Below are positions 39,551-46,435 of a DNA stretch of 64,000 nt, one piece after another. A program made the translations under genes and the position numbers. Each line of letters starts with the position of its first letter. The stretch's first letter is position 1. The notes beneath the pieces were generated by a model, which saw nothing but the letters and a program-made list of their open reading frames with translations, did no database searches and was not told where the DNA came from. The DNA is from Lysobacter sp. (lineage in GTDB: Bacteria > Pseudomonadota > Gammaproteobacteria > Xanthomonadales > Xanthomonadaceae), in contig JASLDW010000018.1 of assembly GCA_030151365.1 (NCBI GenBank), positions 1 through 64,000 of the forward strand, given 5' to 3'.

Positions 39551-40591
39551 GTGGAGCTCAAGCCCGATCGACTGGCGGCGCAACTCGAACGCGAACCGCT
39601 GCGCCCGGCCTATCTCATTGCCGGCGCCGAGCCCCTGCTGGTGCTGGAGGCTGCCGATGCCGTCCGTGCGAAAGCGCGCGCCGACGGTTGCACCGAGCGC
39701 GAAGTCTTCGAGGCCGACGATCGCGGCTTCGACTGGGACCAGGTCACTGCGAGCTTCCAGGCGATGGGGCTTTTCAGCCAGTTGCGGCTGATCGACCTGC
39801 GCCTGCCGACCGGCAAGCCGGGCAAGGAGGGCGCCGAAGTCATTTCGGAGTTCTGCGCCGATCCGCCCGCCGACACCATCCTGCTGGTGACCGCGAACGA
39901 GTGGAGCAAGGCGCACGCCGGCAAGTGGAGTGAAGCGATCGCGCGCGTCGGCCACATCGCGATCGCGTGGCCGGTGAAGCCACACGAATGGAGCGAGTGG
40001 ATCGAGCGGCGCCTGCGCCTGCGCGGGGTGCAGGCCGATCGCGATGCGGTCGAGCATCTCGCCGGGCGCACCGAAGGCAATCTGCTGGCGGCGGCGCAGG
40101 AGATCGACAAGCTTGCGTTGCTGGTCGATCGCGGCGAAGTATTGAGCGCCGAACGGATGGACGCACTGGTCGCCGACGCCGCGCGTTTCGACGTGTTCCG
40201 CCTGGTCGATGCGGCATTGGCCGGGCAGCCGGCGCAGGTGGCGCGCATGCTCGCGACCTTGCGCGCGGAAGGTCTCGCGGTGCCGGCCCTGCTCGGCATG
40301 GTGGTGATGGAATTGCAGCGCCTCGCCGCGCTGTCGCGGGTGCAGGCGCGCGGCGGCAACCTGATGGCGGAGTTCAAGGCCCAGCGCGTCTGGGACAGCA
40401 AGCAGGCGGTGTACAAGCGCGCGCTGGGTCGCCATGCGGCGGGACATTGGGACGCCTTGCTCGCCGAAATCGGGCGGGTCGATCGCGCGTCGAAGGGGCG
40501 CGCGCCGGGCGATCCCTGGCAGCTGCTGGAACGCGTGCTGCTGGCGGTCGCCGAACCGCGCGCGTTCAAGCTGATCGCCGCGCATGCCTGA
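39551..40591 (+). CDS. holA: DNA polymerase III delta subunit
   Basis: Delta is the clamp-opening subunit of the clamp loader. 346 residues starting at GTG 39551: AAA-like N-terminal domain (PAYLIAGAEPLLVLEAADAVRA), GLFSQLRLIDLRLPTGK, central helical lid and a C-terminal collar domain (LLGMVVMELQRLAAL, DPWQLLERVLLAV). Length and layout match HolA. It is 21 bp after lptE and its end overlaps or abuts nadD, depending on the nadD start. Confidence 0.95.
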   Translation: MELKPDRLAAQLEREPLRPAYLIAGAEPLLVLEAADAVRAKARADGCTEREVFEADDRGFDWDQVTASFQAMGLFSQLRLIDLRLPTGKPGKEGAEVISEFCADPPADTILLVTANEWSKAHAGKWSEAIARVGHIAIAWPVKPHEWSEWIERRLRLRGVQADRDAVEHLAGRTEGNLLAAAQEIDKLALLVDRGEVLSAERMDALVADAARFDVFRLVDAALAGQPAQVARMLATLRAEGLAVPALLGMVVMELQRLAALSRVQARGGNLMAEFKAQRVWDSKQAVYKRALGRHAAGHWDALLAEIGRVDRASKGRAPGDPWQLLERVLLAVAEPRAFKLIAAHA

Positions 40592-40619
40592 TGTCCGTCC
40601 AATGATGGATTGGACTGGC

Positions 40620-41291
40620 ATGCACTTTCGCATTCTCTACGGCGGCACCTTCGATCCGATCCACAAGGGCCATCTCGCGGTCGCGCTGCAGGCACGCGAT
40701 GTCTTGCACGCCGAAGTGTCGTTGTTGCCGGCGCGCGATCCGCCGCACAAGGGCCCGACCTCTGCCGATGCCGTCGATCGCGCGCGCATGTGCGAACTGG
40801 CGGTGATGGGCATGGCCGGCATCGATGTCGACACATGCGAGCTGCGTCGCGACACGCCGTCCTGGACCGTCGACACCCTGCGCGAATTGCGCGGGGAGAT
40901 CGGCGATCGCGCACCGCTGGCGTTGCTGGTCGGGGCCGACAGTTTCCTCGGCCTGCCGACCTGGAAGGAATGGCGGGCGTTGCCGAAGCTCGCCCATTTC
41001 GTCATCGCCGAGCGACCGGGATTCGATCTCGATGCGGCGATGTCGCCCGGACTGGCGGCGGAGTTCGGGTCGCGCTTCACCGCATCCGCCCAGGCCTTGC
41101 ATGGCGCGCCTTCCGGACTGGCCTTCCGCCTGCGCCAGGCAGCCACGCCGGAGTCGGCCACCGAATTGCGCCGGCGCATCGCCGCCGGCGAACCCTGGCA
41201 GGACTGGGTGGCGCCCGCCGTCGCCGGCTACATCGCCCGGAATGGGCTGTATGGGGCGGCTGCAGCGCCGTCATCCCCGCGCCACTTATAA
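40620..41291 (+). CDS. nadD: Nicotinate-mononucleotide adenylyltransferase
   Basis: NadD transfers AMP from ATP to nicotinate mononucleotide, giving deamido-NAD. 223 residues with [12 protein letters not shown] near the start (the GGTFDPxHxGH nucleotidyltransferase signature), [30 protein letters not shown] and the C-terminal ISST-like region reduced to [18 protein letters not shown] chose the ATG at 40620, two residues before the conserved strand; ATGs at 40584 (overlapping holA) and 40602 are in frame and no ribosome site settles the choice. Confidence 0.94.
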   Translation: MHFRILYGGTFDPIHKGHLAVALQARDVLHAEVSLLPARDPPHKGPTSADAVDRARMCELAVMGMAGIDVDTCELRRDTPSWTVDTLRELRGEIGDRAPLALLVGADSFLGLPTWKEWRALPKLAHFVIAERPGFDLDAAMSPGLAAEFGSRFTASAQALHGAPSGLAFRLRQAATPESATELRRRIAAGEPWQDWVAPAVAGYIARNGLYGAAAAPSSPRHL

Positions 41292-41292
41292 T
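41287..41292 (+). promoter_or_regulatory. Consensus -10 element before rsfS
   Basis: A perfect TATAAT overlaps the nadD stop codon, 28 bases before the rsfS start. No consensus -35 is seen upstream; an internal promoter for rsfS-rlmH is possible. Confidence 0.4.
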
Positions 41293-41319
41293 TCGCCCCG
41301 AGTCCCCGGAAGCCCGACT

Positions 41320-41718
41320 TTGGCCAACAATCAAGCGCACGTCATCAAGACCCAGCTCCCCAATCCGCCGCCGCCGGTGGATGTCCTGCTCAAGCACGTC
41401 CGGACCGCGGTCGAGAACCTCAAGGCCAACGACATCGTCGAGATCGACGTGCGCGGCAAGACCAGCGTCTGCGATTACCTGGTCATCGCTTCGGGCACGT
41501 CGACGCGCCACGTCAAGTCGATCGCCGACGAAGTGGTGCGCGAAGCCAAGAAGCTCGATTGCCAGCCGCTGGGCGTGGAAGGCGAGCGCGAGGCCGAGTG
41601 GGTGCTGGTCGATCTTGGCGACGTGGTGGCCCACGTGATGCTGCCGCGCGTGCGCGAGTTCTATGCGCTCGAGCGCCTGTGGACCGTGGGCGACGAGCCG
41701 CCGTCCGAGCCGGCTTGA
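41320..41718 (+). CDS. rsfS: Ribosome silencing factor
   Basis: RsfS binds L14 of the large ribosomal subunit and blocks subunit joining in starvation. 132 residues: [41 protein letters not shown] and [33 protein letters not shown] are typical of the family. No ATG or GTG precedes the conserved part; a TTG at 41320 with GGAAG seven bases upstream is the best start. It overlaps rlmH by 3 bases of start and stop codon. Confidence 0.93.
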   Translation: MANNQAHVIKTQLPNPPPPVDVLLKHVRTAVENLKANDIVEIDVRGKTSVCDYLVIASGTSTRHVKSIADEVVREAKKLDCQPLGVEGEREAEWVLVDLGDVVAHVMLPRVREFYALERLWTVGDEPPSEPA

Positions 41719-42185
41719 AGGCGAAACTGATCGCCGTCGGCGAACACGCGCCCGCGTGGGTGGCGCAGGGCTTCGCCGATTACCAGAAACGATTGCTGCA
41801 CGGACTTCCGCTGGAACTGGTGGAGATCGAACCGGGCGTGCGCGGCAAGGGCCGCGACGCCGCGCGTGCGATGAGCGACGAAGGCGCGCGCGTGCTGGCC
41901 GCGATTCCGCGCGGCACCTGGGTGGTCGCGCTCGATGGCCGCGGCAAGGCCCACAGTTCGGAACAGCTGGCGCAGCGCATGGAGCACTGGCGCGGGCAGG
42001 GGCGCGATCTCGTGTTCCTGATCGGCGGACCGGAAGGCCATGCCGCCGATGTCATCGCGCGTGCCGACGAGCAGTGGTCTCTGGGACCGCTGACGCTGCC
42101 GCACATGCTGGTGCGGTTGCTGGTGGCGGAGCAGTTGTATCGCGCGGTGTCGATTCTCGGGAATCATCCTTACCACCGCGCGTAA
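41715..42185 (+). CDS. rlmH: 23S rRNA pseudouridine-1915 N3-methyltransferase
   Basis: RlmH methylates pseudouridine 1915 in 23S rRNA using SAM. 156 residues against 155 in E. coli; [13 protein letters not shown] at the start and [44 protein letters not shown] at the end form the SPOUT fold and knot. The start is a TTG at 41715 overlapping the rsfS stop, so translation is coupled. Convergent with the TonB-type gene, 5 bp apart. Confidence 0.96.
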   Translation: MKAKLIAVGEHAPAWVAQGFADYQKRLLHGLPLELVEIEPGVRGKGRDAARAMSDEGARVLAAIPRGTWVVALDGRGKAHSSEQLAQRMEHWRGQGRDLVFLIGGPEGHAADVIARADEQWSLGPLTLPHMLVRLLVAEQLYRAVSILGNHPYHRA

Positions 42186-42190
42186 AGCGA

Positions 42191-42904
42191 TCAGCGATTG
42201 AGCGTGAAGTTCACGGGAACCCGTCCAATCGCGCGCACCGCGCGTCCGTTCTCCATCGCCGGCTGGAAGCGCCATGCGCGCAATACCTGTTCGCGGGCGG
42301 CGCGGTCGAGTTCGCGTGAACCGCTGCTCACCGCGATGTTGACCGCGATCGGCTTGCCGCTCTCGTCCACCGTCACTTCCAGAACCACCGTGCCCTCGAT
42401 GCCATCGCGAAGGGCATTGCGCGGATAAACGGGCGCGGGCGCACTGGCGTAGGCGAGTTGCGATCCGCGCAGTGTCGACACCTCGGCCTTCGGTTCGACC
42501 ACGCCTTCGGTCCTGCCGCCGCCGCTGGCGACCACCGTGCTCGATGTCGAACTCGTGCTGGCGGCGATCGCAGGCGTGTCGTTGCTGGCGACCGCTGTAT
42601 TCGTCCTGGCCGGTGGAGTGACCGTGGGCGGCCTTGTCACGGGATCGGGTGTGATCCGTGGCGGGCGATGGGTGACTTCGACCGGAACCGGCGGGGGCGG
42701 GGGCGTCGCCGGCAAGACGATGATGATTGGCGTGCGTTGCTCGATGCGTCCGGGATCGGGAATGCGCGTCGGCGCCAGCAGCAATCCGGCGGCGATCACG
42801 TGGATGGCGATGACGGCGCTGAAGGCGCCGATGCGGGCGAAATCGAGCCGATCGTCCTGTTGCAGGGCCGTGGCGCGGGACAACGCGAGCGGTTGCGACT
42901 GCAT
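42191..42904 (-). CDS. tonB: TonB-family energy transducer
   Basis: 237 residues: short cytoplasmic N-terminus, one membrane helix (about 24-44, GAFSAVIAIHVIAAGLLL), a long Pro-rich periplasmic stretch (about 60-120, PPPPPVPVEV onward), and a C-terminal TonB domain (about 160-237) with PVYPRNALRDGIEGTVVLEVTVDESGKP and LRAWRFQPA. It couples the proton-motive force to outer-membrane receptors. An optimal GGAGGT ribosome site precedes the ATG at 42904. No exbB/exbD is in the window. It is divergent from the adhesin/receptor cassette, which it might serve. Confidence 0.9.
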   Translation of the reverse strand: MQSQPLALSRATALQQDDRLDFARIGAFSAVIAIHVIAAGLLLAPTRIPDPGRIEQRTPIIIVLPATPPPPPVPVEVTHRPPRITPDPVTRPPTVTPPARTNTAVASNDTPAIAASTSSTSSTVVASGGGRTEGVVEPKAEVSTLRGSQLAYASAPAPVYPRNALRDGIEGTVVLEVTVDESGKPIAVNIAVSSGSRELDRAAREQVLRAWRFQPAMENGRAVRAIGRVPVNFTLNR

Positions 42905-43217
42905 GATCCACCTCCGGTTTGTGAGCCTGTGGACTACAACGCGCGGCGCACGACGATGGGGTTGGGGCGACCGGCGTTGCAGGACGATCGACCGGTCGCG
43001 CGACCGGCTTGCCTCAACGATGTGCCGGCCGAATGAGGGATGCAAGGGAACGTAGACGGGCACCGGATCCGGCCAGTTGCCCCTGCCAGAAGTCACTATG
43101 ACTTCTGGCTGCGACTGGTGGTGCAGCGGACTTCCTGCACTAGGGCATCGGCGAAAGCGCCACTAACTTGGCCCCACGGCTTCAAGGGCCGTGCTTTCGA
43201 TTTCATGAATCCGGACC
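42905..43217. other. 313-bp gap before the adhesin cassette, without a convincing gene
   Basis: This divergent region contains the tonB ribosome site, a perfect palindrome at 43085-43109, and a CACGGC/GCCGTG hairpin at about 43175-43193 followed by CTTTCGATTT. A 100-codon frame starting at 43040 crosses into the next gene and looks like a by-product of composition. Promoters for both flanking genes must lie here, but I cannot place them. Confidence 0.5.
43085..43109. repeat. Perfect 11-bp inverted repeat
   Basis: GCCAGAAGTCA-CTA-TGACTTCTGGC, centred between the divergent tonB and cassette genes. No T-run on either side, so it is more likely an operator or a copy of a dispersed palindromic repeat than a terminator. 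Confidence 0.85.
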
Positions 43218-43961
43218 ATGGAAAGACCAGTACGCATTTTTCCGCTCAGCCACATGGCGCTCGCACTGATGATGTTGGCGGGCACCGGCACTGCGCAGGT
43301 CATGCCCGATCCGATGTCGACGGTGGGTGCCGCGCCGCTTGACGTGGTCCGGCTGTCCGACGCCGACGCCAGTTGCGAGCAACTCTATGCCGAGAGCACT
43401 TGGCTGGAGCAACGCATCTCCGCCCTGCCCAAGCCGCAAGACCCCATGGAGGCGATGCGGCAAATGCAGGAAGACATGCGCAAGGCGCAGCAGAAGATGA
43501 TGGGCGGCGCGCGCGCCACGGGCCTGGTGACAGGCCTGCTGGGCATGGTGCCGGGCGTGGGTGGGCTGGCGGCCGGCGCCGTGTCCTCGATCGCCGGCGC
43601 TGCCAGCCGGCCCGATCCCAACGCGCTGCAGGAATCGATGAACAAGAGCATGAAGGCGCAGCAGGAAAGTCTGGCGATCAGCATGCACACCGCAGGCCTG
43701 CATGGCCGCCGCGAGCATCTGACCAAGCTGTTCCTGGAACGTCAGTGCAAGGTGAGCCAATTGAACCGGGAGCAAGTGGCGGTTGCCACGAGTCATCTGG
43801 AGGAGGGCAGTGGCAAGGATGCCGGCCAATCGTTGGCACCGGCACCCGATGAAGTGCCTTCGCCGCCGCCGTTAGAGGAAAGCCCGCCGCACGCCCGGCA
43901 TTCCGGATCGCCTGCTGCCTTGTGGTCCAGAGGATTTGATTCCGAACTGGCGATGAGCTGA
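43218..43961 (+). CDS. Secreted two-cysteine protein of unknown function (first copy type)
   Basis: 247 residues: signal peptide to about residue 26 (MMLAGTGTAQA-like), then ASCEQLYAESTWLEQRI, a Met/Gln-rich helix (MEAMRQMQEDMRKAQQKMM), a Gly/Ala-rich hydrophobic segment (about 93-130), a second helix, and LERQCKVSQL. The tail is Pro/Ser-rich. No known domain recognised. Predicted periplasmic or membrane-associated. It lies about 100 bp before the first YadA-type gene and its layout resembles the small secreted protein at 52913-53368. A helper role for the autotransporters is only a guess from position. Confidence 0.7.
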   Translation: MERPVRIFPLSHMALALMMLAGTGTAQVMPDPMSTVGAAPLDVVRLSDADASCEQLYAESTWLEQRISALPKPQDPMEAMRQMQEDMRKAQQKMMGGARATGLVTGLLGMVPGVGGLAAGAVSSIAGAASRPDPNALQESMNKSMKAQQESLAISMHTAGLHGRREHLTKLFLERQCKVSQLNREQVAVATSHLEEGSGKDAGQSLAPAPDEVPSPPPLEESPPHARHSGSPAALWSRGFDSELAMS

Positions 43962-44062
43962 TCCACGGGGGCGTGGCCCCTTCCATTCCCTGAGTTGACA
44001 CCCGATTGGCGCTCATGGCGCCGGTGAAGGCTGCCATTTTTCAAAAGATAGAGAGAGAACCC

Positions 44063-46375
44063 ATGAACATGCAGATCGTCGAGTCCCGTTCGACTCGATT
44101 CAAAGGCCCCAGGGTCAGCAAATTGGCGCTGGCGTTGATGCTGGCTGCAGCGATTCCCGCGCAGGGTGGAACCGTGCTGAGCGGCTCGTTCAATACTGCC
44201 GACGGCAGCAGCGCAACGGTTGTCGGCGGTTCCAACAACGCGGCCTCCGGCATCCTCTCCGTGGTCGGGGGTGGCACCGGAAACGAATCCGCGGGTGCAG
44301 CCAGCGTGGTGGGTGGCGGTAGCGGCAACAAGACCCTGAGCATGCAGTCGGTCGTAGGCGGCGGGTATGCCAACACGGCAGCTGCCCTGCGCAGCATCGT
44401 CAGTGGCGGCGGCTCCAACACGGCGAGCGGTGAGTATTCCGTGGTGGCAGGCGGCGCCAACAACCAGGCATCAGGCGACTTCTCCGTCGTGACCGGCGGC
44501 AGCCACAACCTGGCCTCCGGCTTGTACAGCCAAGCTGGCGGTCAATATGCGGTTTCCAGCGGGTACGGGGCGTTGGCCCACGGCACATGGATCGACCTGG
44601 ATGGCGACAACGTGCAAGACGCCAACGAAGTGACCGTGGCTAGTGGCAACAACAGCATCGCCCTCGGAAGCGCGGCACAGGCCAATGGCGATTTTTCCGT
44701 TGCCGTTGGCGCCTTGAATTCAGCGGCGGGCTACGCAGTCGCAGTCGGTTACAACAACAACGCGCGTGCTGCCGGCGCGCTGGCGATGGGCCTCGGAAAC
44801 GACGCGGCAGGCCAATACGCCACCGCCCTGGGATATGACAACTCCGCGTCCTGGGACTACTCGATCGCGACCGGCTACAGCAACCGGATCGGTGGCGCAC
44901 GAAGCAGCGCCTACGGCTACCGCAACCTCACGGACGGAATTTTCGCCACGGCGCTGGGCAGCGAGAACGCAGCCTATGGCCGCAATTCCACCGCGGTGGG
45001 GACCGGCAACATCGTCAGTGACTTCAACTCCAGCGCATATGGAGACCGGAACTATGCCGCGATCGGCGCGACGGCGCTGGGCAATGGCAACGAAGTGATC
45101 GGCAGCAACAGCGTCGGTGTCGGTAGCGGTGCCCTGCTAGGCCGCTACGCGCGCGACGCAAGCGGGAACGTGATCTACAACGGCAGTGGCAAACCCGCGA
45201 TCGAGCAGATCGTGAACTACGCCATTGCCATCGGCGCTAACCCGGATGGCGAACACACTTCCATCGGCACCGATTCCCACAATGCCATCGCCATCGGGCG
45301 CGCGGCGTCCATCGGTGCCAATGCCGCGGACGCCGTTGCCATCGGCCATGGCGCACAGGTGCAGATGCCGGGCAGCGTGGCCATCGGTGCGAATTCGATC
45401 GCGGAGCGGGGCCATAGCGTGTCCTTCGGGGCAGCGGACAACGAGCGCCAATTGATTCACGTGGCGGACGGCAGCGAAGACACCGACGCGGCCACGGTGG
45501 GGCAATTGCGCGTGTTGGCCAATGCGCTGGGCGGCGGCGCCAGCTTTGCCGGCGGCGTGTTTACCGCGCCGACCTACTTGATCCAGGGTAGCGGCTATCG
45601 CGACGTCGGTGCTGCGTTCACCGCCGTGGACGACAAGTTGAGCGCGCTGGACCAGCGTATCGACAATCTGCCCACTGGTGGTGGCGGCATGACCCAGCAG
45701 CAGGTGCAGGACATCGCCAATGCCGGCGATGCCTCGACCCTGCAAAGCGCCAAGAATTACACCGACCAGCAGATCGCCAGTGCCGGCGGCATGACCGAAT
45801 CGGCAGTGCGCGCCATTGCCGACACAGGCGATGCGACCACTCTGGCCAATGCCAACCAGCATGCCGATGCCGGTGACGTGGCCACCCTGCAGAGCGCCAA
45901 GGACTATACCGACCAGCAGATGGTCAGTGCCGGCAACATGACCGAGGGTGCGGTGCGCATCATTGCTGCCGATGGCGATGCGCAGACGTTGACGTCGGCC
46001 AAGACCTATGCCGACAGCACCGCCACGCAGACGCTGGCTTCGGCCAAGACCTACACCGACCAGAAGTTCACGGTGTTGAACGACCAGTTCAGCCAGTTGC
46101 GCACGGACGTGGATCGCCGCTTCAACCGGATGGACCGTCGCATCGACCGCCTGGCCGCGATGGGCAGCGCGATGGCGAGCATGACCGCCAGTGCCGCGGC
46201 AGTGCGCGGCAACCACGACACTCGCCTCGGCGTGGGCCTGGGCAATAGCAACGGCAAATCCGCGCTGGCGGTGGGCGTGCAACACAGCATCGGCGCGCGT
46301 GCCGCGCTGACCATCGGCGGCGCCTTCGCGGACGGCGAAGCGTCCGCATCGGTGGGTTTCGGCATCGGCCTGTAA
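44063..46375 (+). CDS. YadA-type trimeric autotransporter adhesin, first copy
   Basis: 770 residues. Signal peptide to about residue 33; a head of about 15-residue repeats (VVGGGxxNxASG, later ALGxxNxA) over about 35-460, interrupted at 178-189 by DLDGDNVQDANE; a neck (RQLIHVADGSEDTDAATVGQL); a coiled-coil stalk rich in QSAKNYTDQQ-type units; and a C-terminal YadA anchor (about 700-770) ending VGFGIGL. Such proteins trimerise, form a 12-stranded outer-membrane barrel and display an adhesive stalk. The ATG at 44063 gives the full signal peptide. Its stalk DNA is nearly identical to that of the next gene. Confidence 0.92.
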   Translation: MNMQIVESRSTRFKGPRVSKLALALMLAAAIPAQGGTVLSGSFNTADGSSATVVGGSNNAASGILSVVGGGTGNESAGAASVVGGGSGNKTLSMQSVVGGGYANTAAALRSIVSGGGSNTASGEYSVVAGGANNQASGDFSVVTGGSHNLASGLYSQAGGQYAVSSGYGALAHGTWIDLDGDNVQDANEVTVASGNNSIALGSAAQANGDFSVAVGALNSAAGYAVAVGYNNNARAAGALAMGLGNDAAGQYATALGYDNSASWDYSIATGYSNRIGGARSSAYGYRNLTDGIFATALGSENAAYGRNSTAVGTGNIVSDFNSSAYGDRNYAAIGATALGNGNEVIGSNSVGVGSGALLGRYARDASGNVIYNGSGKPAIEQIVNYAIAIGANPDGEHTSIGTDSHNAIAIGRAASIGANAADAVAIGHGAQVQMPGSVAIGANSIAERGHSVSFGAADNERQLIHVADGSEDTDAATVGQLRVLANALGGGASFAGGVFTAPTYLIQGSGYRDVGAAFTAVDDKLSALDQRIDNLPTGGGGMTQQQVQDIANAGDASTLQSAKNYTDQQIASAGGMTESAVRAIADTGDATTLANANQHADAGDVATLQSAKDYTDQQMVSAGNMTEGAVRIIAADGDAQTLTSAKTYADSTATQTLASAKTYTDQKFTVLNDQFSQLRTDVDRRFNRMDRRIDRLAAMGSAMASMTASAAAVRGNHDTRLGVGLGNSNGKSALAVGVQHSIGARAALTIGGAFADGEASASVGFGIGL
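45706..46108 (+). repeat. Direct repeat, stalk segment, copy 1
   Basis: Matches 48145-48547 in register (offset 2439). The first 96 bases are identical, then about 50 bases diverge, then 258 bases (45851-46108) differ at only three positions. Confidence 0.95.
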
Positions 46376-46435
46376 CCCCTCTCAAATCGGTGCGGCAACG
46401 CATCGCTCCTGCAACACCCATCAAAAGGAAATTCC

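Noticed and set aside
43040..43342. 100-codon plus-strand frame before the secreted-protein gene
   Set aside because: It overlaps the next gene in another frame, lacks a ribosome site and includes the palindrome in its sequence.
43995..44000. TTGACA before the first adhesin as a -35 box
   Set aside because: No matching -10 hexamer lies 16-18 bases downstream.
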